Positions 1-8,944 of a DNA stretch of 64,000 nucleotides are shown piece by piece (positions within the stretch are counted from its first letter, which is position 1; each line of letters opens with the position of its first letter). The notes under the pieces are model-generated. The model saw only the letters and a list, made by a program, of their open reading frames with translations, searched no databases and had not been told where the DNA came from. The stretch covers positions 74,006 to 138,005 of the forward strand of contig JBMTQO010000002.1 of the NCBI GenBank assembly GCA_049446275.1, in the 5' to 3' direction. The DNA comes from HIMB11 sp049446275. GTDB taxonomy: Bacteria; Pseudomonadota; Alphaproteobacteria; Rhodobacterales; Rhodobacteraceae. A program made the position numbers and the translations under genes.

Positions 1-1842
1 AAATCCGTCCTCTGTTTCGCGCAAGACTTCTAACCGACGGCGCCCTGTTTCACTTAGGGGCGCTTTGTACAATAACAAACACGTGCTTTTATCACTGCCC
101 CGCCCCACGCGCCCGCGCAATTGGTGTAATTGGGCCAAACCAAAGCTTTCGGCGCGTTCAATGACCATGATCGTAGCAGTGGGCACATTTACGCCCACCT
201 CAATCACGGTGGTTGCCACCAAAACCTGCGCCTCGCCCTGTTGAAACCGAGCCATTGCGGCATCCTTTTGATCATTGGACATTTGCCCATGAACCAATTC
301 CACAACACCTTCACCCAAGGCTGCACGCAGACGTTTAAACCGATCCTCGGCCGAGGTGTAATCCAAAACTTCGCTCTCCTCGACCAATGGACAGACCCAA
401 TAGGCCTGCTTCCCCTCGGCAATGGCGTGGCGCAGTTTGGCAATCACCTCATCAATACGATCGAGCGATACAACAGCCGTGGAAATGGGTTTTCGCCCGG
501 GCGGTTTTTCATCCAAAATGGAAACATCCATATCCCCATATTGCGCAAGCGCCAACGAACGGGGGATGGGTGTTGCTGTCATCACCAAAACATCGACGGC
601 CGCACCCTTTTGCCCCAATTCCATGCGTTGGCGCACGCCAAAACGGTGTTGTTCATCAATGATGGCAAGCCGTAGATCATGAAATTCTACATCGCTTTGA
701 AACACGGCATGTGTGCCGATCAGAATATGAATATCCCCACGCGCAAGCGCGGCAAGTTTTTCGCGCCGTTCGCGTCCCTTATCCCGCCCTGTCAGCAATA
801 CAATGACCACCTGCGCATCCTCGGCCAAGGGGGACAGTGCCTCAAGATGTTGGCGTGCAAGGATTTCGGTCGGGGCCATCAAAACGCCCTGCCCGCCATC
901 TTCGACCGCGATCAACACGGATAGAAAAGCCACCAATGTTTTCCCCGACCCCACATCGCCCTGCAACAATCGGTTCATGCGATGGGGATCGCCCATATCC
1001 GCCGCAATTTCGGCCAAGGCGCGTGTTTGTGCGCCTGTGGGATCATAGGGCAAGGCCGCCAGCACCTTTTGGCGCAAATCCCCTGCTCCATGGGTCACAC
1101 GCCCCTTGGCGCGGCGTTGTTGGGCACGTGCAAGGCTTAGGGTCAATTGATGGGCGAAAAATTCGTCATAGGCCAAACGTTCGCGTGCGGGGTTGGTGGC
1201 ACTCAGCTCAGCCAAGGATGCGGGTTCATGTGCGTGACGCACCGCATCCTGCCAATCGGGCCATCCTGCGCGTTGTTTTTGCGTGGGATCAATCCATTCG
1301 GCCAGATCAGTTATCAAGGTCACCGCCGAGCGTGTCGCCCGCACCATGGTTTTTTGTGTAACCCCTGCTGTCAGCGGATAGATTGGTTCAAATTTTGGGA
1401 TCGTTTGCAATTCTTCGGGGGCAATCATGTATTCGGGGTGCACCATTTGGGCGACCCCATCGAATAATTCGACCTTACCTGACACAATCCGTGTCGCCCC
1501 AACGGGTAACATTTTTTTCAAATAATCGCCACGGGCATGGAAAAATACCAATTGGAACGTGGTTTCCTGATCTTCGACTTGAACACGGTAGGCTGCGGAT
1601 TTTGTGCGCCCCGCTTTGTGCGCCCCAACAGTCACCTGAACCGTAAGAACATTGGGAAACTCCGCCCCCTGAACCGTGGCCACCAAATCGCGTTTGATGC
1701 CGCTATAGGGCAGTGTGAACAACAGATCGCGCGGCCGTGTGATGCCAAGATTTTCGAAATTCTTCGCAATTTTGGGTCCCACAGCGTCCAGCACAGTTAA
1801 TGCAGAAAACAGGGGGAATATGATTTCGGGGCGCGTGCTCAT
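1..1842 (-). CDS. recG: ATP-dependent DNA helicase RecG (3' end cut by window)
   Basis: RecG is a superfamily 2 helicase that remodels stalled replication forks and Holliday junctions in the cytoplasm. The minus-strand frame runs open from an ATG at 1842 to base 1 (614 codons); the family is usually about 690-700 residues, so roughly the last 80 lie outside the window. Visible motifs are the RecG-type Walker A GDVGSGKTLVAF, the preceding RMNRLLQGD, the Walker B region LAIIDEQHRFG, the TATPIPRSL motif III and the helicase C-terminal segment with QLRGRVGRG (motif VI). The start overlaps the ligA stop as ATGA, so the two are translationally coupled at the end of the sciP-ctrA-ligA-recG series. 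No defect is seen in the visible part. Confidence 0.96.
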   Translation of the reverse strand, partial: MSTRPEIIFPLFSALTVLDAVGPKIAKNFENLGITRPRDLLFTLPYSGIKRDLVATVQGAEFPNVLTVQVTVGAHKAGRTKSAAYRVQVEDQETTFQLVFFHARGDYLKKMLPVGATRIVSGKVELFDGVAQMVHPEYMIAPEELQTIPKFEPIYPLTAGVTQKTMVRATRSAVTLITDLAEWIDPTQKQRAGWPDWQDAVRHAHEPASLAELSATNPARERLAYDEFFAHQLTLSLARAQQRRAKGRVTHGAGDLRQKVLAALPYDPTGAQTRALAEIAADMGDPHRMNRLLQGDVGSGKTLVAFLSVLIAVEDGGQGVLMAPTEILARQHLEALSPLAEDAQVVIVLLTGRDKGRERREKLAALARGDIHILIGTHAVFQSDVEFHDLRLAIIDEQHRFGVRQRMELGQKGAAVDVLVMTATPIPRSLALAQYGDMDVSILDEKPPGRKPISTAVVSLDRIDEVIAKLRHAIAEGKQAYWVCPLVEESEVLDYTSAEDRFKRLRAALGEGVVELVHGQMSNDQKDAAMARFQQGEAQVLVATTVIEVGVNVPTATIMVIERAESFGLAQLHQLRGRVGRGSDKSTCLLLYKAPLSETGRRRLEVLRETEDGF

Positions 1843-3959
1843 AACCCTGTGATCATGTCAATCCATTGGTCTTCGTCAATTGTTTTAATGCCAAAATCCG
1901 CGGCCTTCTTCGCCTTGGACCCTGCGCCTGTGCCTGCAATCAACAAATCTGTTTTGGCAGAGACCGAACCTGATACCTTGGCGCCTAGGCTTTCGGCGCG
2001 CGCTTTGGCCTCGGCCCGGCTCATCCGTTCCAAGGTGCCTGTAAAGACCAACGTTTGGCCCGCAATCGGGCTGCCGTCGGTTTTTGGTTTTTCCGCGTCT
2101 TGGATCGTCAGATGTGCCACCAATCGATCAATGCCATCGCGTTCAGCCCCGGGCGCAAAGGCCAGCAATAGGGATTGCGCCATAACCTGACCCACTCCGT
2201 CAATGGCGATCAGATCGGCAAATGCGTCAGATGTTGGATCCTGTGCCTGATCCATCGCATGGGTAAATTCGGCCCAATTGCCATAGCGCGCGGCAATCAG
2301 ATTGCCGGCCGCCTCGCCCACATATCGGATCCCAAGACCAAAGAGCAGACGCCCAAATCCAATCGTGCGTTTATCATCAATCGCGGCAAATAGGTTTTGT
2401 GCGGATTTATCCCCCCACCCATCGCGATTTTTCAGGCGGGCCAAATTGGCACTGTCCCGCGCCTGAAGCGTGAAAATATCAGCAGGTTCATTAATCGGCA
2501 AAATGGGATCGGCAAAAAACATTTCAATTTGCTTGGTCCCCAATCCATCAATATCAAACGCCTTGCGCGCTACTAAATGCTTTAGCCGTTCCACCGCCTG
2601 TGCGGGGCAAATCAATCCGCCTGTGCAACGCCGCACCGCGTCCCCCTCTTCTCGCACAGCGGGGCTGTTGCATTCGGTGCATGTTTTAGGAAAGGTGAAA
2701 GGCACCGCATCAGCGGGACGTTTGGACAAATCAACATCGGCGATTTTTGGGATAACATCGCCCGCGCGATAGACCTGAACCCAATCGCCAACACGAATGT
2801 CCTTACCATCGCGAATTGGGTCTCCATTTGAATCCCGACCCTGAATGTAATCTTCGTTGTGAAGGGTCGCGTTTGACACAACAACACCCCCCACCGTCAC
2901 CGGATCAAGCCGTGCAACAGGGCTAAGCGCGCCAGTTCGCCCCACCTGAATGTCGATACCCAACAATCGGGTCCACGCAAGTTCGGCGGGGAATTTATGC
3001 GCGATGGCCCAGCGGGGTGTGGTTGAGCGGAACCCCAAGCGGGACTGCAATGCCAGATCATCAACCTTATACACAACGCCATCAATATCGTAGCCCAGCG
3101 TTGCGCGCTGCGCCTCGATCAGGCGGTAATGATCAAGCGCAGCCTCCATCGTGTCAAACCGCATGGTTAAAGGGTTTGTTTGAAACCCAAATTCCGCAAA
3201 ACGCGCCACTGCGCCCTGTTGTGTTGGGGCCAGTGGTTCAGACAGTTCACCCCATGCATAGGCGAAAAACCGTAATGGGCGTTCGCGCGTAACATTTGCA
3301 TCCAACTGGCGCAAGGACCCTGCGGCGGCATTGCGAGGGTTGGCGAATGTTTTGCCGCCCCGTTCAGATTGACGGGCGTTCAATTCGGCAAAATCCGGGT
3401 GGGACATATAGACTTCGCCGCGCACCTCAACCACGTCGGGCGCGTTTTGGATTTCATGAGGAATATCCTGAATGGTGCGTGCATTTTCCGTGACATTTTC
3501 ACCAACGGCCCCATCCCCACGGGTTGCGGCCACAGTTAATTTCCCATGCTCATACCGCAAACTTAGGGACAGACCGTCAATTTTGGGTTCAACCGTAAAG
3601 GCGATGCCCTGATCCTTGCCCAAATAGCGTTGAATACGCTCTTGAAAATCAAACATGTCCTGATCATCAAAAGCATTGCCCAAGGACAGCATGCGCACCG
3701 CATGCGTCACCTTGGAAAATCCCTCGCTGACAGGGGCGCCCACCTGATCACTGGGGCTATCGCTGCGTTTTAGATGGGGGAAACGCCCCTCAATCTCGGA
3801 ATTGCGCCGTTTTAGCGCGTCATATTTCGCGTCCGAGATTTGGGGCGCATCAGATTGGTGATAGGCGATATTCGCCGCGCCAATCAGATCGGCAAGACGC
3901 GCAAGTTCTTCGCGCGCTTGCTCTTCGTTCAAATTCGCAACATCAACTGATCCGGTCAT
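1839..3959 (-). CDS. ligA: NAD-dependent DNA ligase LigA (in frame with upstream ctrA)
   Basis: LigA seals nicks in replication and repair using NAD. Starting at the ATG at 3959 the product is 706 residues, the normal family length. The adenylated lysine is K126 in EPKIDG; a zinc-binding four-cysteine segment (CTEC ... CTGGLIC), helix-hairpin-helix region and C-terminal BRCT domain (from GQTLVFTGTLERM) follow in the expected order. A weak AGGG ribosome site precedes the ATG. The frame is open upstream for a further 257 codons into ctrA without any stop (1839-4730), so the ligase could be made alone from 3959 or as the C-terminal part of a CtrA-LigA fusion. The ligase itself looks intact and is probably essential. 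Confidence 0.95.
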   Translation of the reverse strand: MTGSVDVANLNEEQAREELARLADLIGAANIAYHQSDAPQISDAKYDALKRRNSEIEGRFPHLKRSDSPSDQVGAPVSEGFSKVTHAVRMLSLGNAFDDQDMFDFQERIQRYLGKDQGIAFTVEPKIDGLSLSLRYEHGKLTVAATRGDGAVGENVTENARTIQDIPHEIQNAPDVVEVRGEVYMSHPDFAELNARQSERGGKTFANPRNAAAGSLRQLDANVTRERPLRFFAYAWGELSEPLAPTQQGAVARFAEFGFQTNPLTMRFDTMEAALDHYRLIEAQRATLGYDIDGVVYKVDDLALQSRLGFRSTTPRWAIAHKFPAELAWTRLLGIDIQVGRTGALSPVARLDPVTVGGVVVSNATLHNEDYIQGRDSNGDPIRDGKDIRVGDWVQVYRAGDVIPKIADVDLSKRPADAVPFTFPKTCTECNSPAVREEGDAVRRCTGGLICPAQAVERLKHLVARKAFDIDGLGTKQIEMFFADPILPINEPADIFTLQARDSANLARLKNRDGWGDKSAQNLFAAIDDKRTIGFGRLLFGLGIRYVGEAAGNLIAARYGNWAEFTHAMDQAQDPTSDAFADLIAIDGVGQVMAQSLLLAFAPGAERDGIDRLVAHLTIQDAEKPKTDGSPIAGQTLVFTGTLERMSRAEAKARAESLGAKVSGSVSAKTDLLIAGTGAGSKAKKAADFGIKTIDEDQWIDMITGL

Positions 3960-4730
3960 TGCCCTGCTTCCCAAATTCTTTGAATAAGGGATAGGTCGAA
4001 GGCAGGGATTGGTCCAGCCCAGTTGTGATGAGACAGCGATTTTTTGTGTTGCCATGTCGGACAGCAGGTCTTTTAGCACGTAATCGCGTCCCCAAACCGT
4101 TTGAATGCAACTGTCTTCGCCCGTCGCACCGACCAATTTTTTGCGCAACTTACACACAAACACATCGATGATTTTCAATTCGGTTTCGTACATCCCACCG
4201 TAAAGATGGTTCAAAAACATCTGTTTGGTCAGGGTCCTTCCCTTGCGCAGGGACAGTAATTCCAACATTTGGTATTCTTTTCCCGTTAGATGTACGGTTT
4301 TGCCATCCACCTCGACGGTTTTTGCATCTAAATTGACGGCAATCTTGCCCGTGCGAATAATGGATTGTGAATGCCCTTTGCTGCGTCGATTGATGGCGTT
4401 AATACGCGCGTTCAATTCTTCGCGGTGGAACGGTTTGGTCAAATAATCGTCTGCGCCAAATCCAAATCCGCGGATTTTGCTTTCTGTGTCATCTGTTCCC
4501 GACAGGATAAGGATCGGCGTCGAAAATCGCGCCAAACGCAATTGGCGCAGAACCTCGTGGCCCGTCGTGTCGGGTAAGTTTAAATCAAGTAGGATCAGAT
4601 CGTAGTCATAAAGCTTTGCAATATCGATCCCCTCTTCTCCCATGTCTGTGCAATACACATTAAGGTTTGCATGGGTCAGCATCATCTCAATGCTTTTCGC
4701 TGTATTTGGGTCGTCCTCGACCAAGAGCAC
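3960..4730 (-). CDS. ctrA: CtrA-type cell-cycle response regulator, fused in frame to LigA
   Basis: CtrA is the master response regulator of the alphaproteobacterial CckA-ChpT pathway. Residues 1-120 form the receiver domain (acidic pair D6/D7, phospho-acceptor D49, lysine in LTKPF); residues 125-225 form the OmpR-type winged-helix domain (KIIDVFVCKLRKKL). Oddities: the family begins MRVLLVEDD, but here the codon at the ATG position reads AGG and the first usable start is GTG at 4730, with AGAAAGG only 3 nt away. The usual C-terminus is not followed by a stop; after AVSS the frame reads CAA and continues about 32 residues to the LigA methionine. Positions normally invariant differ (WGRDY for WGRGY in the wing, GGMYE for GGMDE, ARINAINRR for ARIHAIIRR). 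It may be a true fusion or a decaying gene. Confidence 0.85.
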
Positions 4731-4835
4731 ACGCCTTTCTGCCGCCGTTACGTTTTGAAACCTCCACTGGAAAAAGACAAAATGGTTAACCCAAGGTTAC
4801 CTGAAGTAAAGTTATGCAAAGCAACCCATGGTTGT

Positions 4836-5102
4836 CTATGATTTTTTATGTGTCACCTTGAGGCCGTTGCGCCCATAATCCGCATAAGGTCGTAACCACT
4901 CTTGAAATTCATCATGGGTCAATTCGTATCTACCGATCGCATCATCCGTGCTGATCAATCCAAACATGACGGCGCGGATCACAGTTGATTTGCGCGCTGC
5001 GGTCCAACGCGACAACCCCGCCTTTGGTAAATCCAAGATTGTTAGGATTTCGCCACTTTGCATTTTAACCACTCTTGGCTTTGTTGATTTTCTTACATAC
5101 AT
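4836..5102 (-). CDS. sciP: SciP-type CtrA inhibitor (DUF1153), shortened C-terminus
   Basis: SciP binds CtrA and blocks CtrA-activated transcription. The 88-residue product has the family layout: N-terminal MYVRK, the LDLP segment, the helix RWTAARKSTVIRAV, GLIS and the RYELTHDEFQEW helix. I chose the ATG at 5102 because family members start at MYV; an ATG three codons upstream (5111) is also open. Canonical members end with a tail like LKVTxLQKYRQL, whereas this one stops at LKVTHKKS and so lacks the QKYR segment. It is also more diverged overall than is usual. It lies 106 bp upstream of ctrA on the same strand, the normal Rhodobacteraceae arrangement. Family call is firm; whether it works is uncertain. 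Confidence 0.8.
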   Translation of the reverse strand: MYVRKSTKPRVVKMQSGEILTILDLPKAGLSRWTAARKSTVIRAVMFGLISTDDAIGRYELTHDEFQEWLRPYADYGRNGLKVTHKKS

Positions 5103-5221
5103 ACAGGTCACCGACTACGCTTTAGGACGACCTTGGCGAATGAGACCCACCAAACCCCTAATAGGTTGGATTGGAATGGCTCAAATTTTCGCTAGATGTT
5201 AGGAAACAGGATACCGACCAT

Positions 5222-6361
5222 ATGGCCGAAACAGCGACATTGAATTCATTGGGGTTTGCAAAAACCCCTGCTGAAACACGCGTGGTCGTGGCGATGTCGG
5301 GTGGCGTGGATTCATCTGCTGTGGCGGCACAGTTAAAAGCAGAAGGGTATGATGTGATCGGTGTCACGCTGCAGCTTTATGATCACGGGGCAGCCCTTGC
5401 GAAAAAGGGGGCCTGTTGTGCGGGCGTTGATATTCATGATGCGCGCCGTGTGGCAAATGACATGGGGTTTCCCCATTACGTGTTGGATTATGAAAACATT
5501 TTCCGAGATGCCGTGATAGAGGAGTTTGCTGACAGCTATCTGTCAGGCGCGACACCCGTGCCCTGCATTCGCTGTAATGAACGTGTGAAATTCAAGGATT
5601 TGCTGGAAACAGCCAAAGATTTGGACGCGGATTGCATGGCCACAGGCCATTACATTCAACGTAAAATTGGCCCGAACGGCGCAGAGTTGCATTCCGCAGC
5701 TGACGCCAACCGCGATCAAAGCTACTTCCTGTTTTCCACCACTCAGGAACAATTGGACTATCTCCGCTTTCCGCTGGGCCACCTACCGTCCAAGGATGCA
5801 ACACGCGCCTTGGCCGTTGAACATGGCCTGATCGTTGCGGATAAACCCGACAGCCAAGACATCTGTTTCGTGCCCGATGGCAACTACGCAGGCGTGATTG
5901 AAAAACTGCGCCCAGGCGTTGTGGAACCGGGTGATATCGTTGACACAAATGGCACGGTTTTGGGCCAACACAACGGTGTTATTCATTACACCATCGGTCA
6001 ACGGCGCGGTCTGGGCATCGGGGGGTTGGCCGATCCGCTTTATGTTGTGGAATTGGATGTTGATGAAAAACACGTCATCGTCGGCCCGAAAGAGTTGTTG
6101 AAAACCCGCATTGTTCCTGTGGCCGAGGTAAACTGGCTGGGCGATGAACCCCTGACATCGCGCGATGAATGGCATCTAAGCGTCAAGGTCCGCTCGACCC
6201 GCCCCCCGCGCGAGGCGATTTTGCGCCCCATCAATGACAAACGCTCCGAGGTTGAATTGTTAAACCCCGAAGAGGGCGTATCCCCCGGTCAGGCCTGCGT
6301 TTTTTATGACACCCACGGATCACGCATCTATGGGGGTGGTTGGATCACAAAACGCGCCTAA
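5222..6361 (+). CDS. mnmA: tRNA-specific 2-thiouridylase MnmA
   Basis: MnmA installs the 2-thio group on uridine 34 of Lys, Glu and Gln tRNAs using ATP and persulfide sulfur. The 379-residue product has the PP-loop SGGVDSS at 26-32, the catalytic cysteine C118 in RCNERVKF and the second cysteine C215 in SQDICFV, both in place. An open frame starts earlier (5171), but the ATG at 5222 sits behind AGGA and gives the normal family length. It is divergent from sciP; the short gap between them should hold both promoters. Its last four bases overlap a small convergent gene on the other strand. Confidence 0.96.
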   Translation: MAETATLNSLGFAKTPAETRVVVAMSGGVDSSAVAAQLKAEGYDVIGVTLQLYDHGAALAKKGACCAGVDIHDARRVANDMGFPHYVLDYENIFRDAVIEEFADSYLSGATPVPCIRCNERVKFKDLLETAKDLDADCMATGHYIQRKIGPNGAELHSAADANRDQSYFLFSTTQEQLDYLRFPLGHLPSKDATRALAVEHGLIVADKPDSQDICFVPDGNYAGVIEKLRPGVVEPGDIVDTNGTVLGQHNGVIHYTIGQRRGLGIGGLADPLYVVELDVDEKHVIVGPKELLKTRIVPVAEVNWLGDEPLTSRDEWHLSVKVRSTRPPREAILRPINDKRSEVELLNPEEGVSPGQACVFYDTHGSRIYGGGWITKRA

Positions 6362-6492
6362 AGGAATAGCCCCGCCAAGGTGTAAACCAACCCAAAGACC
6401 ACCAAAAACATGCCGAGTAGCCGCAAAACAGGCTCAGCTGATCTGCTTTGAAAAATTGGGGCGATGTAGGGCCAGATGTATTTGCGGATCAT
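6358..6492 (-). CDS. 44-residue membrane protein
   Basis: A short minus-strand frame, ATG at 6492 to TAG at 6358, preceded by a good GAAGG ribosome site 7 nt upstream. The product begins MIRKYIWPYIAPIF, has a middle stretch AEPVLRLLG and one hydrophobic segment (about residues 23-44), so it is probably a single-pass inner-membrane protein. I have the impression that similar short proteins occur in other Rhodobacteraceae but cannot check. Its stop overlaps the mnmA stop codon, so the two genes converge. It lies divergent to the TPR protein gene downstream. Function unknown. Confidence 0.6.
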   Translation of the reverse strand: MIRKYIWPYIAPIFQSRSAEPVLRLLGMFLVVFGLVYTLAGLFL

Positions 6493-6544
6493 TTTTTGAC
6501 CTTCTTTGTGCACGTGCTACCCTTTATAGGATCAAAGGAAAGTG

Positions 6545-7084
6545 ATGACCATGCGCAAAATTTTGATCCTGATCTTCTACCTATTTGCCGCGCCACTTTG
6601 GGCGGGCCCTGCGGACGTGCTGCTGGATAAGCTGGCACTTGCAAAAACCAAATCGGATGCCGACAGCATTGTGCGCAGCATTTGGATTGAATGGCTAGGC
6701 GCATACGACAGTGATCGCGAAAGACAGTTGATGGACAAGGGCATCGGCGCGATGGACAAAAAACGCTACAAGCAGGCCGAGGCGATTTTCACAAGTATCC
6801 TGAAATCAAATCCCGATTTCACCGAAGCTTGGAACAAACGCGCCACTGTTCGGTTTCTACAGGGTGATTTTATCGGGTCCGAGGCCGATATTTACGAAGT
6901 ACTGATCCGCGAACCCCGCCATTTCGGCGCGATATCGGGTTTGGGATTGATCAACATGCATCTAAACGAACCTGAAAAAGCGTTAAATAGCTTTAAGTTA
7001 CTAAAGGTAATTCATCCATTTAGCGAGGACGCAACCCTCTTTATCCCCATGCTTGAGGAAACGCTCGGCGTGCGGGATTTATAA
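6545..7084 (+). CDS. Secreted tetratricopeptide-repeat protein
   Basis: 179 residues from the ATG at 6545, behind AAAGGAA. Residues 1-20 form a Sec signal peptide (MTMRKILI, hydrophobic core, cleavage near LWAG). The mature part carries two to three TPR units, visible as GIGAMDKKRYKQAEAIFTSI, AWNKRATVRFLQGDFIGSEA and HFGAISGLGLINMHLNEPEK. It is therefore likely periplasmic and mediates protein contacts; no enzymatic motif is seen. Another ATG two codons downstream (6551) is possible. The 3' end overlaps convergent galM by six bases. Confidence 0.8.
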   Translation: MTMRKILILIFYLFAAPLWAGPADVLLDKLALAKTKSDADSIVRSIWIEWLGAYDSDRERQLMDKGIGAMDKKRYKQAEAIFTSILKSNPDFTEAWNKRATVRFLQGDFIGSEADIYEVLIREPRHFGAISGLGLINMHLNEPEKALNSFKLLKVIHPFSEDATLFIPMLEETLGVRDL

Positions 7085-8077
7085 CATCACATCCTGCGTA
7101 AAACGGTATTCGATTTGATGATGATATTCGTCATTTGGACGCAAAATTGCCTGTGCAAATTCGGGGCGATTGGGGCTATCGGGCCAGATTTGCGGCTCTA
7201 ACGCGATCCCTGCATAGGGGTGAAATGCCCGTCCAGTTGGGACGGATGGCAAATCGGCCCCCAACCCTGCGCCTGTGTAAACTTGTAGCCCCGGTTCGGT
7301 ACTGGCCAATTCCATCCGCGTATCGCCCCCGGACAGCCATGCAATTGGTCGCATTTCCACGCGATCATCAGACACACAATAATTGTGATCAATCATCACG
7401 GGGTGATCCCCTTGTGTCAGGGCGGCAGGCGTCTGAAAATCAAACTGCGTTCCCGTGACATTCATTTTTGCCCCACTGGGGATACCCGTTTCATCCACCT
7501 GCAAAATCTGTGATGCCGCCACCTGTAATTGATGATCGGCGATTGTTGGTGCACCTGTGAAATTGAAATAGGAATGGCCCGTGATGTTGCACAGTGTGGT
7601 TGCATCGGTTTTGGCGCGAATATCAATTCCTAACGTCGCCCCCTGCAGGCGATAGGTGACCCAAACATTCAACGTCCCCGGAAACCCCATATGACCATCC
7701 GGCATGCATTGAAACAAAACCACATGTGATCCTGAATGTTCCAAAACATCAAAGGCCCGCAGTCCCAGGGTTTCACGCCCCCCATGCAAACAATGCGCGC
7801 CATTATTTGCGTCAAACTTATATGGAACACCGTCGATCACCGCCTGTGCCTGATTGATGCGATTGGCGTATCGTCCAACGATTGTCCCCAATTTTCCTGG
7901 GTTGGTGAGGTATGGATCAACAGTTGGATACCCCAAACACAGCTTATAATCCTGCACTGCCCATGCAATCCGTTGCAGAACCGCACCAAAATTAAGGACA
8001 TCCACCTGCATCTGATCGCTGGACAGTGTGATTTGAAACAGCGGCTGACCATGCCATTCGGTTTCTAGGCGTTTCAT
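7079..8077 (-). CDS. galM: Aldose 1-epimerase (mutarotase)
   Basis: GalM-family enzymes interconvert alpha and beta anomers of hexoses. The 332-residue product has the substrate motif NGAHCLHGG near 92-100, the catalytic histidine H168 in GHSYFN and the catalytic glutamate E294 in ALEPQIWPD. The ATG at 8077 is chosen because it lies one base after the stop of the upstream kinase-like gene and has GGGAGAGG in front; a longer frame exists to 8122. The pair with the DgoK-like gene suggests a sugar or sugar-acid role. Nothing looks broken. Confidence 0.9.
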   Translation of the reverse strand: MKRLETEWHGQPLFQITLSSDQMQVDVLNFGAVLQRIAWAVQDYKLCLGYPTVDPYLTNPGKLGTIVGRYANRINQAQAVIDGVPYKFDANNGAHCLHGGRETLGLRAFDVLEHSGSHVVLFQCMPDGHMGFPGTLNVWVTYRLQGATLGIDIRAKTDATTLCNITGHSYFNFTGAPTIADHQLQVAASQILQVDETGIPSGAKMNVTGTQFDFQTPAALTQGDHPVMIDHNYCVSDDRVEMRPIAWLSGGDTRMELASTEPGLQVYTGAGLGADLPSVPTGRAFHPYAGIALEPQIWPDSPNRPEFAQAILRPNDEYHHQIEYRFTQDVML

Positions 8078-8078
8078 C

Positions 8079-8861
8079 TCATGCCTCTCCCAACACATGT
8101 GCGCGCACGACGCGGGCGCCACGGCCCAAATAATCCTGCGTATCGCGCCGCACCATCGCGAATTGCGATTTCAAGGCGGCTTCAATCCAATGCGCCTGAT
8201 CCCCGTCGCCCAAAATGACAATGTCCTGTCCCAACCAATAGGAACGAAAGGCCGCCAAATCCGCCCCCAACACGTGGCCCAGATAGGTTTCGGCACCCAC
8301 TGAACCACACAGTTTGCTAAACACGGATTCGGGGTTCGATAATCCACTGCTTACCGCATCATTAAACGCATCACCAACTTGATCAGGGGTATCCAAACCA
8401 CTATCCCTGATTACATCGCAGGCCATTTTCAGGGCAAGGCTGCTGCGAAATGAAATCAACTCACCCGCGCTGACATGGGCCCATGTGGTGACAGAGCCTG
8501 CAAACACGACAATCCCATCCCATTTGGCATGATCCGCGACGAAGGCCCCAAGGGCGGCTGTGTGCGCAAAACACTGATCTGACGCAGAATTATCAGCAAA
8601 CCGCGCCATGCGGGCGAAATGCTCCGCGATTTCGATTGGCGCGGCAGGCGATGCGGGACATGTTACACCTTGACCTGCAAAGGCACCATCCAACACCACA
8701 AAGGAAACATCCAATGATGCTAACACGTCCTTTGGTTCATGCGGCCCAAATTCAGAGAGGGCCACCGCCCCATGTGCAACGCGGTTGTAACGCGCATCAA
8801 AAATGGAATAATCAACGCGCCCTGCGTTGCATGTCACATAGGCCCATGTATCCTGTGTCAT
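8079..8861 (-). CDS. Divergent 2-dehydro-3-deoxygalactonokinase-like protein
   Basis: The 260-residue product resembles the DgoK family in overall order: a segment DHAKWDGIVVFAG where the family has a THSKW motif, a following SAGELISF where it has TGELF, and a C-terminal GHVLGADLAAF/VILGDGD stretch. It is shorter than typical DgoK (about 290-310), and the N-terminal phosphate loop, normally DWGTS, reads TCNAGR, so the ATP-binding aspartate appears lost. It is transcribed directly ahead of galM with one base between the genes. The family assignment is tentative; it could be a non-catalytic homologue. Confidence 0.5.
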   Translation of the reverse strand: MTQDTWAYVTCNAGRVDYSIFDARYNRVAHGAVALSEFGPHEPKDVLASLDVSFVVLDGAFAGQGVTCPASPAAPIEIAEHFARMARFADNSASDQCFAHTAALGAFVADHAKWDGIVVFAGSVTTWAHVSAGELISFRSSLALKMACDVIRDSGLDTPDQVGDAFNDAVSSGLSNPESVFSKLCGSVGAETYLGHVLGADLAAFRSYWLGQDIVILGDGDQAHWIEAALKSQFAMVRRDTQDYLGRGARVVRAHVLGEA

Positions 8862-8944
8862 AAAATTTGTCCTTTCCTGCCCTAAAATTACCCTGCTAGG
8901 ATCATAGGACGCAATCCGATATCGGGTAATATGAGGACGATTTC

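Noticed and set aside
130..1800. Several plus-strand frames opposite recG
   Set aside because: They are antisense to recG, which is open through to the window edge with all helicase motifs.
4760..4830. CtrA binding sites upstream of ctrA
   Set aside because: Only half-site-like GTTAACC and TAAC elements are seen; no clear TTAA-N7-TTAA pair.
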